Source: Winogradskyella vidalii (GTDB taxonomy: Bacteria; Bacteroidota; Bacteroidia; Flavobacteriales; Flavobacteriaceae). Taken from it: a stretch of DNA of 64,000 nucleotides. The stretch spans positions 186,001 through 250,000 of the forward strand of contig NZ_JABFDG010000007.1 in NCBI RefSeq assembly GCF_013403955.1, written 5' to 3'. The translations under genes were made by a program, and so were the position numbers. Positions 36,921 through 46,451 of the stretch are shown piece after piece. The first letter of the stretch is position 1. Each line of letters starts with the position of its first letter. The notes below the pieces were generated by a model. That model had not been told where the DNA came from and did no database searches. It saw only the letters and a program-made list of their open reading frames with translations.

Positions 36921-38819
36921 TTACATATTATATTCAGAAAGTGGTTTGGTAAATTTCTCTGGGTTTTCAGCCAAATGATAGCGCGGGTCGTCTATAGCTT
37001 CCTCAATGACGTCTTTAAATTTTGGATTGGCTTTATAGAGTAATATTTTACTGTCTTCGCTTAAATGCTTTAATTTAATGGTTTTTCCTAAAGCTTGATA
37101 TTTTTCAACTAGTATAAAAATGGCTTCAATAGCTGAATGATCCGAAATTCGAGCTTCAACAAAATCGATAACGACTACGTCTGGGTCATTTTTAACATCA
37201 AATTTCTCATTAAATGACGTAATACTTCCGAAGAATAAAGGCCCCCAAATTTCGTAAGTTTTTGTGCCGTCTTCTTTGTAACGTTTACGGGCTCTAATTC
37301 TTTTTGCATTTTCCCATGCAAACGATAGTGCTGAAATAATTACACCAACAAATACCGCAATAGCCAAATCAAAAAATACAGTTACAACTGAAACAATAAT
37401 TAGTACAATAGCATCCGACATTGGGATTTTTTTCATAATCCGGAAACTAGACCAAGCAAAAGTTTCGATAACCATCATAAACATAACGCCTACAAGCGCA
37501 GCGATTGGGACTTGCTCAATAATTTTGTCTGCAAAAAGGATGAAAGTAAGTAAGGTTATGGCTGTCATTACACCAGACAAACGGCCTCTACCGCCAGCAT
37601 TAATGTTAATAACGGTTTGTCCAATCATACCACAGCCACCAGTACCTCCAAATATTCCGCTAAGCATGTTTCCGGCACCTTGAGCTACACATTCACGATT
37701 TCCGTTACCTCTAGAATCTGTTAACTCATCTACAAGGTTCATGGTCATTAATGTTTCAATTAATCCAACTGAAGCTGCCAAAAATGCAAATGGAGCAATG
37801 AATTTAAGGGTGTCTAAATTGAATGGTAAGTGGCTCCAAAGTTCAAAAAGATTCAATTTACTCGATATTTCATCAAAACCATTAAGGCCAGCACCACCAC
37901 CATCTCTTATGAATTCACCTACATTTATGGATTGAAGTCCTCCAAAGATAGAAATCAAAGTAACGATTAATATTGCCGTTAATGCTGCCGGCAATTTTTT
38001 GGTTAGTTTAGGTAGTCCCCAAATTATAAACATGGTTAATAAGACAAGGCCTATCATGATATATAGTTTTTTGCCTTGCATTATGGTTTTTACGACACCG
38101 TTATCTTTTACGGCATAAAACCCATTATCTTTTACGTTAAAAACAACTCTTTTGCTATTGACATCAAATACTTGGTTGTCAGCCATTATAAAAACAGTTT
38201 CACCAGTATTAATATTAACAATGTTCTCATCTTCTATTGAAAACAATTCAGTGCCAGAAATTAAATCTTTGACCTTGTTGTCATTAACATTATAAACCAG
38301 TTCTTTTGATGTGGTTTTACGCATATTTTGACCAAAAACATCCTTTTTATTTTCTTTAAACATACCTAATTGTGCTAAGAAAATAACAATAGCCAAACCG
38401 TTAACAAAGCCCATCATTACAGGATGTGGAATCAACCGAACAAATTTTCCAAGTTTAAATACCCCTGCTAGAATTTGAATTATTCCCATGAGAACAACAG
38501 CAGCTAAAAGGTAAAAGTAGCCCATGTTTTCCACGGGAGTGTCAAACAGGAGACCTTTAGCATGTCCTTCTTGAATCATGTAAACAAAAATGACGGCTAC
38601 GGCACCTGCAGCTCCTGATATTAGTCCTGGACGCCCACCAAAAAGGGCTGAAATAATACCAATAATAAAAGCCCCGAAAAGTGCTACAATAGGACTTATT
38701 TGTGCTACGAATGCAAAAGCGACAACCTCAGGAATCATTGCTAGTGATACCGTTATACCTGCGAGGATATCATTTTTAGGGTTTTGAGTGATTTTTTTTA
38801 AGGTGTTTCTACTTAGCAT
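36921..38819 (-). CDS. SulP family anion transporter with STAS domain and a large loop
   Basis: 632 residues, longer than usual for SulP (about 500-570). Membrane domain with SLAMIPEVVAFAFVA, GGRPGLISGAAGA near the start, and GGTGGCGMIGQT further on. STAS domain near 540-620 (VVVIDFVEARISDHSAIEAI). Residues about 155-252 are an inserted soluble stretch between membrane helices with three similar units (VYNVNDNKV, VFDVNSKRV, VFNVKDNGF). Substrate could be sulfate or bicarbonate; no carbonic anhydrase is adjacent. Confidence 0.85.
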   Translation of the reverse strand: MLSRNTLKKITQNPKNDILAGITVSLAMIPEVVAFAFVAQISPIVALFGAFIIGIISALFGGRPGLISGAAGAVAVIFVYMIQEGHAKGLLFDTPVENMGYFYLLAAVVLMGIIQILAGVFKLGKFVRLIPHPVMMGFVNGLAIVIFLAQLGMFKENKKDVFGQNMRKTTSKELVYNVNDNKVKDLISGTELFSIEDENIVNINTGETVFIMADNQVFDVNSKRVVFNVKDNGFYAVKDNGVVKTIMQGKKLYIMIGLVLLTMFIIWGLPKLTKKLPAALTAILIVTLISIFGGLQSINVGEFIRDGGGAGLNGFDEISSKLNLFELWSHLPFNLDTLKFIAPFAFLAASVGLIETLMTMNLVDELTDSRGNGNRECVAQGAGNMLSGIFGGTGGCGMIGQTVININAGGRGRLSGVMTAITLLTFILFADKIIEQVPIAALVGVMFMMVIETFAWSSFRIMKKIPMSDAIVLIIVSVVTVFFDLAIAVFVGVIISALSFAWENAKRIRARKRYKEDGTKTYEIWGPLFFGSITSFNEKFDVKNDPDVVVIDFVEARISDHSAIEAIFILVEKYQALGKTIKLKHLSEDSKILLYKANPKFKDVIEEAIDDPRYHLAENPEKFTKPLSEYNM

Positions 38820-38871
38820 AATCGTTTTATGAAATTAAAAGTCGGCAAAGATATACTTTTTGAATTTAACA

Positions 38872-38901
38872 AAAAAAGCATTGGTTTCCCAATGCTTTTT
38901 T
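38872..38901. terminator. Rho-independent terminator
   Basis: AAAAAAGCATTGG, loop, CCAATGCTTTTTT, following the minus-strand lipoprotein gene at 38920. Confidence 0.85.
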
Positions 38902-38919
38902 ACGGTATGTGTCAATTTT

Positions 38920-39507
38920 TTATTTTTCTTCCGGAGGAAATTGCATCAGCATTTCTGTTACAAATTCTTTAATACGAGCTTCTTTCTTTTCAACATTCCT
39001 TGTTTCAAGATTTCCTGTTCCAGAGCCTTGCCAAATCAATTCTTTTTTTTCAGTATCTATTAAATCGATATACAATACACCTTCTGTAGTGGTAGACACT
39101 TGGTTGTTATTCCAGCCTGATCGCCAGCCCCAGCCACCATAGCCTCCCCAGCCCCAAGCGCCATGACCCCAAGCATTGTTGTAGATGTCTACACGTTGAT
39201 TAGATTTGGTGAATATACTAACTAACATATCTGGATTTTCAGATTTAGTATACCCTTTAGCCATTAATTCGGCTTCAATAGCTTTAAGAATTCTTCGTTT
39301 GTCAAGATCGTTTATTTCCGCTTTGTCAATACCAGGTTTAAAGAAAGCAAAAGTTTTATAAGAGTCAAAATCAGCCTCTCTGTCGTAATCTGCAGCTACT
39401 TGAACCGAACTACATGAAGATAGTACAATAAGGAGCAGAAATAAAGGTGTAAATTTCGTTAGTTTTTTAATGTAAACATTTTTGAATGCATTTTGTAGAT
39501 GTTTCAT
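38920..39507 (-). CDS. DUF4136 family lipoprotein
   Basis: About 195 residues from the ATG at 39507; the upstream ATG at 39537 overlaps the end of hutU. Lipoprotein signal FLLLIVLSSCSSV with Cys near 32. The DUF4136 fold is recognised from YDREADFDSYKTFAFFKPG, RRILKAIEAELMAKGY, and GVLYIDLIDTEKKELIWQGSG. A Trp/Gly-rich loop (HGAWGWGGYGGWGWRSG) is notable. Function unknown. Transcribed after hutU. Confidence 0.85.
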   Translation of the reverse strand: MKHLQNAFKNVYIKKLTKFTPLFLLLIVLSSCSSVQVAADYDREADFDSYKTFAFFKPGIDKAEINDLDKRRILKAIEAELMAKGYTKSENPDMLVSIFTKSNQRVDIYNNAWGHGAWGWGGYGGWGWRSGWNNNQVSTTTEGVLYIDLIDTEKKELIWQGSGTGNLETRNVEKKEARIKEFVTEMLMQFPPEEK

Positions 39508-39526
39508 AATAGCTTTTTTTAATAAA

Positions 39527-41527
39527 TTAAACTTCATTTAATAATTCATCATCAACGAAATTTGGCAAGGTGACTTTTAAATTAGGCTCAGTTGCCATAG
39601 CGCGTTTTATAGCAAAAACAGCACCTTTATTTCTCGCCCAGCTTCGTCTTGAAATGCCGTTGTTTACATCCCAAAAGAGCATTTGTTTTAATCGTTTTGA
39701 TGCTTCCTTAGTACCATCAAGAACCATACCAAAACCACCGTTAATAACTTCACCCCAGCCAACACCACCACCGTTGTGTATACTAACCCAAGTGGCGCCC
39801 CTAAAACTATCTCCAATTACATTTTGAATCGCCATGTCTGCTGTAAAACGTGAGCCATCATAAATATTGCTTGTCTCTCGGTATGGTGAATCGGTTCCTG
39901 AGACATCATGATGATCTCTTCCTAAAATAACTTCGCCAATGTCTCCTTGTTCTATGGCTTCATTAAAAGCTTGTGCGATTTTCATTCGTCCTTCTGCATC
40001 GGCATATAAAATTCGAGCTTGTGAACCTACGACGAGTTTATTTTCTTGAGCGCCTTTAATCCATTGAATGTTATCGGCCATTTGTTGCTGAATTTCAATA
40101 GGAGAATTCTTTTTTATAGTTTCTAGAACTTTACAAGCAATCGCATCAGTTTTGGCTAAATCTTCAGGTTTCCCTGAAGCACAAACCCATCTAAAAGGCC
40201 CAAAACCATAATCGAAACACATGGGGCCCATAATATCTTGAACATAACTTGGGTATTTAAAATCGATACCATTATCAGCCATAATAGCGGCTCCTGCACG
40301 AGAGGCTTCTAGTAAAAAGGCATTTCCGTAGTCAAAGAAATAGGTGCCTTTTGCAGTATGCTTATTTATAGCATTTGTATGACGACGTAAGGTTTCTTGA
40401 ACTTTTGTTTTAAAGAGTTCAGGTTCATTTGCCATCATGTTATTCGCATCTTCAAAAGAAATATCAACGGGGTAATAGCCACCCGCCCAAGGGTTATGTA
40501 ATGAGGTTTGGTCACTTCCTAAATCGATGTGGATATTGGCTTCATCAAATTTTTCCCATACATCAACAATGTTTCCAAGATAGGCAATAGAAATGGTTTC
40601 TTTATCTGCCTTAGCTTTGTTGACACGATTAACAAGCTGATCTAAATCGGTTATTTTTTCGTCAATCCAGCCTTGGTCTAAGCGCACCTGTGTGATTTTT
40701 GGGTTGACTTCAGCACAAACAGTAATACAACCAGCTATGTTTCCGGCTTTTGGTTGCGCTCCAGACATGCCTCCTAATCCAGAGGTGACAAATAGATTTC
40801 CTTTAGGTTCTTTTTTAATTTTTCTAAAGCCATTAAGGACTGTTATTGTTGTGCCATGAACAATACCTTGAGGGCCGATGTACATATAGCTTCCTGCTGT
40901 CATCTGACCATATTGAGTGACACCTAAAGCATTGAATTTTTCCCAGTCATCTGGCTTGGAGTAATTAGGAATCATCATACCATTAGTGACTACAACTCTT
41001 GGCGCATCCTTGTGCGATGGAAATAATCCCATTGGATGACCAGAATACATTACTAAGGTTTGTTCATCATTCATTTCTGCCAAATATTTCATGGTCAGAC
41101 GGTATTGCGCCCAATTTGAAAATACTGCGCCATTTCCACCATAGGTAATTAATTCATGTGGATGTTGCGCTACAGCATAGTCTAAATTATTTTGAATCAT
41201 AAGCATAATAGCTGCAGCATGTGTCGATTTTACTGGGTATTCAGATATTGGTCGGGCCTGCATTTTGTAATCAGGTCTTAAACGATACATGTATATGCGG
41301 CCATAGGTGTCTAATTCGTTTTTAAACTCTGGCAGCAAGGTCTTATGGTCTTTTTTGTCAAAATAACGCAGCGCATTTTTTAAGGCTAATTTTTCTTCGT
41401 CTTTAGATAGAATAGCTTTGCGTTTTGGTGCGTGATTTATAGAAGCATCAAAAGATTTAGGCTCGGGTAAAGGATTTGGAATGCCTTCTAATATTTGGTC
41501 TTTGAATGAGCGTTTTGTAGTCTGCAT
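39527..41527 (-). CDS. hutU: Urocanate hydratase HutU
   Basis: 666 residues, the longer Bacteroidota form. It converts urocanate to imidazolonepropionate with tightly bound NAD, the second step of histidine breakdown. Typical segments: LITYGGNGAVFSNWAQYRLT, VTSGLGGMSGAQPKAG, GRDHHDVSGTDSPYRETS. No hutH, hutI or hutG is in the window, so the rest of the pathway lies elsewhere. The stop overlaps the alternative start of the DUF4136 gene. Confidence 0.93.
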   Translation of the reverse strand: MQTTKRSFKDQILEGIPNPLPEPKSFDASINHAPKRKAILSKDEEKLALKNALRYFDKKDHKTLLPEFKNELDTYGRIYMYRLRPDYKMQARPISEYPVKSTHAAAIMLMIQNNLDYAVAQHPHELITYGGNGAVFSNWAQYRLTMKYLAEMNDEQTLVMYSGHPMGLFPSHKDAPRVVVTNGMMIPNYSKPDDWEKFNALGVTQYGQMTAGSYMYIGPQGIVHGTTITVLNGFRKIKKEPKGNLFVTSGLGGMSGAQPKAGNIAGCITVCAEVNPKITQVRLDQGWIDEKITDLDQLVNRVNKAKADKETISIAYLGNIVDVWEKFDEANIHIDLGSDQTSLHNPWAGGYYPVDISFEDANNMMANEPELFKTKVQETLRRHTNAINKHTAKGTYFFDYGNAFLLEASRAGAAIMADNGIDFKYPSYVQDIMGPMCFDYGFGPFRWVCASGKPEDLAKTDAIACKVLETIKKNSPIEIQQQMADNIQWIKGAQENKLVVGSQARILYADAEGRMKIAQAFNEAIEQGDIGEVILGRDHHDVSGTDSPYRETSNIYDGSRFTADMAIQNVIGDSFRGATWVSIHNGGGVGWGEVINGGFGMVLDGTKEASKRLKQMLFWDVNNGISRRSWARNKGAVFAIKRAMATEPNLKVTLPNFVDDELLNEV

Positions 41528-41548
41528 TACGTTTGGTTTAATGTATTT

Positions 41549-41713
41549 TTATTTTGATTGGCGTGTAATTGAAGGGTTAAATCCATACGGACAATGTCTG
41601 CAACCACTTTCACAACAATACCCGCGTTTTAAATGGTATTGTTCTGTAAAACAACGGTAACCTTCTGGTGTAAGATAGTAATCGCCATCTTCAATAGGAA
41701 CGTATTTTTTCAT
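41549..41713 (-). CDS. Short Cys-rich protein of DUF5522 type
   Basis: 54 residues, start ATG at 41713. It reads KKYVPIEDGDYYLTPEGYRC, then EQYHLKRGYCCESGCRHCPYG. Four closely spaced Cys (C33, C34, C38, C41) with C21 form the family core and could bind zinc or a cluster. It lies 21 bp before hutU on the same strand. Confidence 0.8.
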   Translation of the reverse strand: MKKYVPIEDGDYYLTPEGYRCFTEQYHLKRGYCCESGCRHCPYGFNPSITRQSK

Positions 41714-41826
41714 ATCTAACAAAGATAATGTAATTTAGAGAAAAATTTCTTAGGCCAAGTTAAGGTTTACCATTAGCAATACTTTTAGTAAAATATTAAT
41801 GGTTTGATTTTTGAAATGCATTAACA

Positions 41827-42150
41827 ATGATCTTAATTTCGAAATATTTAGTACCCCGAGGTTACCTTGGGATGACTATATATCCTTTTATGTTTTTAAA
41901 AACGGAAGCTTTAAAAGACAACATAGTGCTTTTGAATCATGAAAAAATTCATCTTAGGCAACAAATAGAATTGCTCGTTATTCCTTTTTTTATTATTTAT
42001 ATAACTGAATTTTTATTCCGGTTATTACAATATAGAAATTGGCACTTAGCCTATCGGAATATTTCATTTGAGCGTGAAGCTTATACTAACGAAAAAGACC
42101 TTGATTATTTAAGGTTAAGGTCTTTTTGGGCATTTAAATCTTATTTTTAG
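41827..42150 (+). CDS. Small membrane-associated protein with HExxH motif
   Basis: 107 residues. MILISKYLVPRGYLGMTIYP begins it, then LLNHEKIHLRQQIELLVIPF: an HExxH (HEKIH) with a second Gln-rich helix running into a membrane-like segment (LLVIPFFIIYITEFLFRLL). The HEKIH suggests a zinc site as in small metallopeptidase-like proteins, but activity is unproven. Family name unknown to me. It precedes the ACC deaminase-like gene by 60 bp on the same strand. Confidence 0.65.
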   Translation: MILISKYLVPRGYLGMTIYPFMFLKTEALKDNIVLLNHEKIHLRQQIELLVIPFFIIYITEFLFRLLQYRNWHLAYRNISFEREAYTNEKDLDYLRLRSFWAFKSYF

Positions 42151-42210
42151 AACTACATTGTAATTGATGTATAAAATAAAAAACAGTTACTTATTTTTGT
42201 AAAAAAAGGT

Positions 42211-43116
42211 TTGAATCAACCCCGTGTTTATAATCAGAATATGTCTTTAGAAAGTAGTTCTATTTCTATCGCTATTAAGCGTGAAGACCTAATTCATCCA
42301 TTTATTTCAGGGAATAAGTATCGTAAGTTAAAATTTAATATTCTTGAAGCTAAAACACGTAATGCATCCGTTTTACTAACTTTTGGAGGTGCATACTCTA
42401 ATCATATTGCCGCTGTTGCAGCTGCAGGGAAAACATATGGTTTTAAAACCATTGGTGTCATTAGAGGTGAAGAATTAGCAGATAAAGTTTCTGAGAATCC
42501 AACCCTAAGCTTTGCTAAAGAGCAAGGGATGGAATTTCATTTCGTTTCAAGAACGAGCTATAGAGAAAAAACATCCGATTCATTTATTGCTAATTTAAAA
42601 GTTCTGTTTGGAGATTTTTATTTAATTCCCGAAGGTGGAACGAATGGTTTAGCGGTTAAAGGTTGTGAAGAAATTTTACAAGAAAATGATTTTAATTTTG
42701 ACTATATCTGTTGTTCAGTAGGTACAGGAGGTACAATTTCGGGATTAATTAATGCTTCACAATCACATCAGAAAATATTAGGTTTTCCAGCTTTAAAAGG
42801 TGATTTTTTACAAGCAGATATTTGTAAATTTGCAAATCAAGATAATTGGAAACTAATAACAGATTATCATTTTGGAGGTTATGGTAAAATAAAGCCAGAA
42901 TTAATAACGTTTATCAATCAGTTTAAGCAACGTTATGATGTGCCTTTAGATCCCATTTATACTGGTAAAATGATGTTTGGGATATTTAATTTATTAGAAA
43001 AAGGATTTTTTCCGAAGAATTCAAAAATACTGGCTATTCATACAGGAGGTTTGCAGGGTATAGCAGGTGTTAATGCAATTTTAAAACGTAAAAAGCAGCC
43101 TTTAATAATTCTATAA
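42211..43116 (+). CDS. 1-aminocyclopropane-1-carboxylate deaminase / D-cysteine desulfhydrase family protein
   Basis: 301 residues, fold-type II PLP enzyme. PLP lysine in IKREDLIHPFISGNKYRKLKF; phosphate-binding SVGTGGTISGL; FGGAYSNHIAA binds substrate. The Bacteroidota members are usually D-cysteine desulfhydrases or of unknown substrate rather than true ACC deaminases; the call cannot be refined by eye. Same strand and probably same unit as the genes on either side. Confidence 0.85.
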   Translation: MNQPRVYNQNMSLESSSISIAIKREDLIHPFISGNKYRKLKFNILEAKTRNASVLLTFGGAYSNHIAAVAAAGKTYGFKTIGVIRGEELADKVSENPTLSFAKEQGMEFHFVSRTSYREKTSDSFIANLKVLFGDFYLIPEGGTNGLAVKGCEEILQENDFNFDYICCSVGTGGTISGLINASQSHQKILGFPALKGDFLQADICKFANQDNWKLITDYHFGGYGKIKPELITFINQFKQRYDVPLDPIYTGKMMFGIFNLLEKGFFPKNSKILAIHTGGLQGIAGVNAILKRKKQPLIIL

Positions 43117-43190
43117 TTAAAAAAGTAATCTGAAAATTACGTCTACTAAAACGAATGATTATTGGCATGAAAAACAAGATTTACAAATTT

Positions 43191-44033
43191 ATGAAATTTA
43201 AATATTTAATTATATTGATAGTGTTGTCTGCTATGAGTTGTGGCCCTAAAAAAGGGATTGTCACTAAAAAGAAAAATGACAGTGCCACTACTCATAATAA
43301 AACTGTTGTTGTAGAAGATAAAGACAGTCGTAATAGCGTTGACGAGGTAAAAGAAACTGTTGTAAAAGCCAATGATACCCGGAACGTGGTAGAGGTTTAT
43401 ATTGATCTTTATGCCGATATTGCGATGGAAAAAATGCGAAGCCATAAGATTCCGGCAAGTATTACATTGGCGCAAGGTATCTTAGAATCTGGTTCTGGGC
43501 GTGGACGATTAGCGGTTAAGGCTAACAACCACTTTGGTATTAAATGTCATGGTTGGAAAGGCGCTAAAATATATCATGATGATGACCGTTCTCAAGAGTG
43601 TTTTAGAAAATATAATAAAGCAGAAATGTCTTATGAAGATCATTCCGAATTTTTAACAGGAAGAAGTCGTTATGCTAGTCTATTTGATTTAAAACCCGAT
43701 GATTATAAAGGGTGGGCAAAAGGCTTAAGAGCTGCTGGTTATGCAACCGACCGAAAATATCCACAAAAACTAATCAGTTTAATAGAGCGCTATAAACTTT
43801 ATCAATACGATGATGAGGCGCTTAGCTCAACTGACAGGACCAAAAAAAGAAAATCGACCACTATAATTGAAGGGCCTCAGAAATCTGTAACAAAAACTCA
43901 CACGGTTACAAAAGGAGACACCTTGTATTCGTTGTCAAGATTATACAGAACTACGGTTGATGCTATTAAAACTAAAAACAACTTAAGATCAAATGACCTA
44001 ACTATAGGTCAAAAACTTAATATACCGAATTAA
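43191..44033 (+). CDS. Glucosaminidase lipoprotein with LysM domain
   Basis: About 280 residues from the ATG at 43191, with lipobox [13 protein letters not shown]; upstream ATGs at 43155 and 43167 are less suitable. Residues about 70-210 form a GH73-type N-acetylglucosaminidase domain: [19 protein letters not shown] with the catalytic Glu, [13 protein letters not shown]. The C-terminal LysM ([19 protein letters not shown]) binds peptidoglycan. It cuts peptidoglycan, probably in cell separation. It is followed by hemL after 5 bp. Confidence 0.9.
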   Translation: MKFKYLIILIVLSAMSCGPKKGIVTKKKNDSATTHNKTVVVEDKDSRNSVDEVKETVVKANDTRNVVEVYIDLYADIAMEKMRSHKIPASITLAQGILESGSGRGRLAVKANNHFGIKCHGWKGAKIYHDDDRSQECFRKYNKAEMSYEDHSEFLTGRSRYASLFDLKPDDYKGWAKGLRAAGYATDRKYPQKLISLIERYKLYQYDDEALSSTDRTKKRKSTTIIEGPQKSVTKTHTVTKGDTLYSLSRLYRTTVDAIKTKNNLRSNDLTIGQKLNIPN

Positions 44034-44038
44034 TTTAT

Positions 44039-45325
44039 ATGTTATATCAAAGAAGTAGTGCGTTGTTTAAGGACGCTCAAAATGTTATTCCAGGAGGTGT
44101 AAATTCGCCTGTAAGAGCTTTTAGTGCAGTAGGAGGGACTCCAATTTTTGCCAAATCTGCTAAAGGAGCTTATGTGTATGATGAAGATGGTAATCGTTTT
44201 ATAGATTATATAAATTCTTGGGGACCTATGCTATTAGGGCATGCATTTCCTCCAGTTGTAGACGCTGTTGTTGAAAAAACAAAACAAGGAACTTCCTTTG
44301 GAATGCCTACGGCAATTGAAACTGAAATAGCTGAACTAGCCGTTTCTATGGTGCCTAATATTGATAAAATTCGTTTTGTAAATTCGGGTACAGAAGCATG
44401 TATGAGTGCTATCCGTTTGGCTAGAGGATATACAAAAAAAGATAAAATCATAAAATTTTCAGGCTGTTATCATGGGCATAGTGATTCGTTTTTAATCGCT
44501 GCTGGTAGTGGTGCAATTACCTTTGGGACACCAAACAGTCCGGGTGTCACTCAAGGAACAGCAAAAGATACACTTTTAGCAACTTACAATGATATTGAAA
44601 ATGTAAAGGAATTAGTTGCCGCAAATAAAGACACTATTGCAGCCATTATAATAGAACCTGTAGCAGGTAATATGGGGTGTATTCCACCCGTTGATGGTTT
44701 TCTTGAAGGTTTAAGGGCGGTTTGTGACGCTAATGATATTTTATTGATTTTTGATGAGGTTATGACGGGCTTTAGATTAGCTAAAGGTGGCGTGCAAGAA
44801 CTTAAAAATATTAATGCAGATATTGTCTGTTTTGGTAAAGTTGTTGGCGGTGGTTTGCCGGTGGGAGCTTTTGCTTCACGAAATGAAATTATGGATTATT
44901 TAGCACCCAATGGCCCTGTTTATCAAGCCGGAACATTAAGTGGTAACCCTTTGGCTATGGCTGCAGGATTAGCGATGTTAAAAGCTGTACATGACGATGA
45001 CGACCTTATGAGTCGATTAGCGGAGAAAACAGAATATCTTCATAAGGGAATTGCGGATGCGCTTAATAAGAATAATGTTACGCATACTATCAATAGAATA
45101 GGATCTATGATATCAGTTCATTTTTCTGAAGCTGCAGTTGTCGATTTCGATTCAGCAACAAAAGGGAATAATGAAACGTTTAAAAAATTCTTTCACGGTA
45201 TGTTAAAAGAAGGTGTATATATTGCACCAAGTGCTTTTGAAACTTGGTTTATAACTGATGCTTTAACTTATGAAGATTTAAATGCGACAATTACAGCGGT
45301 TGAACATGTTGCAAAAACATTGTAA
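44039..45325 (+). CDS. hemL: Glutamate-1-semialdehyde 2,1-aminomutase HemL
   Basis: 428 residues. It makes 5-aminolevulinate for haem synthesis. [14 protein letters not shown] near the start, [29 protein letters not shown] lysine in [16 protein letters not shown]. Full length with terminal [14 protein letters not shown]. Ends at a hairpin terminator. Confidence 0.95.
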   Translation: MLYQRSSALFKDAQNVIPGGVNSPVRAFSAVGGTPIFAKSAKGAYVYDEDGNRFIDYINSWGPMLLGHAFPPVVDAVVEKTKQGTSFGMPTAIETEIAELAVSMVPNIDKIRFVNSGTEACMSAIRLARGYTKKDKIIKFSGCYHGHSDSFLIAAGSGAITFGTPNSPGVTQGTAKDTLLATYNDIENVKELVAANKDTIAAIIIEPVAGNMGCIPPVDGFLEGLRAVCDANDILLIFDEVMTGFRLAKGGVQELKNINADIVCFGKVVGGGLPVGAFASRNEIMDYLAPNGPVYQAGTLSGNPLAMAAGLAMLKAVHDDDDLMSRLAEKTEYLHKGIADALNKNNVTHTINRIGSMISVHFSEAAVVDFDSATKGNNETFKKFFHGMLKEGVYIAPSAFETWFITDALTYEDLNATITAVEHVAKTL

Positions 45326-45344
45326 TCGTGTTCTAATATAAAAA

Positions 45345-45375
45345 TATAAAAGCCTCACAATTTGTGAGGCTTTTA
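45345..45375 (+). terminator. Rho-independent terminator
   Basis: ATAAAAGCCTCACAA, one-base loop, TTGTGAGGCTTTTAT after hemL; also serves the convergent gene at 45400. Confidence 0.85.
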
Positions 45376-45399
45376 TTTTATAGTTTTGAGTCTGTGTTT

Positions 45400-45735
45400 T
45401 TAGTTTGTCTCTTCAAAAGACTTATAGCGCTCATATTGTTCCTCATTTAAAAATCTTCTAACGGTATCGTTTAATTCGTTTTCTAATTTCATAATAGAAC
45501 GTTCATTAGGTTCAGCTTGGTTCAATTTTGCTTTACGTGTTCCGTAAGTTTTTAAAGCCTTGTACATTTGGTCACGTTGATCATTATCAAACTTTATGTA
45601 TTTTCTTAACGCTTCAGTTTTTTTGTTAGCTGCAGCATTTATTTCTATAATGTTTGGTGTTGATTGTGCCATTACAGATTCAGAACCAAGAACCATTATA
45701 AAAGCGAACATGCAAAGTGTAATTACCTTTTTCAT
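45400..45735 (-). CDS. Small secreted alpha-helical protein (LTXXQ-like)
   Basis: 111 residues with signal peptide ending SVMAQ (about residue 24). The remainder is helical with KYIKFDNDQRDQMYKALKTYG and FLNEEQYERYKSF, similar to short Spy/CpxP-like proteins (LTXXQ group). A periplasmic chaperone or stress protein is likely. A similar gene is next to it, at 45852. Confidence 0.75.
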   Translation of the reverse strand: MKKVITLCMFAFIMVLGSESVMAQSTPNIIEINAAANKKTEALRKYIKFDNDQRDQMYKALKTYGTRKAKLNQAEPNERSIMKLENELNDTVRRFLNEEQYERYKSFEETN

Positions 45736-45790
45736 TTTGGATTATTTAATTAAATTGGTCACTAATGTAACAATTTTATTCAATAAAATA

Positions 45791-45818
45791 AAAAAGTATC
45801 GGTGATACGATACTTTTT
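45791..45818. terminator. Rho-independent terminator
   Basis: AAAAAGTATC, loop of 8, GATACTTTTT, after the minus-strand gene at 45852. Confidence 0.75.
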
Positions 45819-45851
45819 ATTGTAAAATGAGGTTTCAATTACCCTTTTTTA

Positions 45852-46283
45852 TTACGCTTTCCTTTTTTTTTCTTGTCTTTGAGGTTTCATTTTTTCAAAC
45901 TCAGCATATTGTTCTTCGTTTAAAATGGATTTCATTTGACGCTTCATTTCTATTTGCTCGTCCAATCTTTCATTCTGCATTTTTATGCGCTCTTCCTTAG
46001 AAGGTCTTTTTCTTTCTTCATCTTTAGAAGCTTTGCGTTCTTCTCTGATAGCGGCACGTTTTTCAGCTTGTTCTACAATAAGTTTATGTACTTCTTTTTG
46101 TTGAGCATCTGATAAATCTAATTTTAGAGTTAAGGTTTTAGATTTTAAATCTGCGATGTCATTTGGTGTCATGTCTTTCATTAATTCAGACCTATTTTCT
46201 CTATCCATTTTTTTTTCACCTTTTTTTTGAGCAAAACCACTTAAGGTTACAAGTGCTAAGGCAATAACTGCTAATTTTTTCAT
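45852..46283 (-). CDS. Spy/CpxP-like periplasmic protein
   Basis: 143 residues. Signal peptide to about 18 (ALVTLSGFAQ). The body is highly charged and helical: KTLTLKLDLSDAQQKEVHKL, with LSDAQQ as the LTXXQ-like motif, then EERIKMQNERLDEQIEMKRQ and LNEEQYAEFEKM. Such proteins are periplasmic chaperones or metal sensors. A Lys/Arg-rich tail ends it. Paralogue in build of the gene at 45400. Confidence 0.8.
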   Translation of the reverse strand: MKKLAVIALALVTLSGFAQKKGEKKMDRENRSELMKDMTPNDIADLKSKTLTLKLDLSDAQQKEVHKLIVEQAEKRAAIREERKASKDEERKRPSKEERIKMQNERLDEQIEMKRQMKSILNEEQYAEFEKMKPQRQEKKRKA

Positions 46284-46393
46284 GTTTTAAATATTTTAAT
46301 GTTATACTACTTAGACGTTAAAAGCATTAAAGCGTTTAATGATGTCGCTATTTTTAACAAAGAATTTAACATTTTGCTACTACATATTTGAAT

Positions 46394-46428
46394 AAAAAAA
46401 GGCTTCAAAATTAATTGAAGCCTTTTTT
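46394..46428. terminator. Rho-independent terminator
   Basis: AAAAAAGGCTTCAA, loop, TTGAAGCCTTTTTT, after the minus-strand metalloprotease gene. Confidence 0.88.
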
Positions 46429-46451
46429 AAAAATATACTATTTTAACTAAA

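Noticed and set aside
41846..41872. Palindrome-like ACCCCGAGGTTACCTTGGG inside the small HExxH gene
   Set aside because: It codes LVPRGYLGM, which fits this protein family as I remember it, so the symmetry is probably chance.
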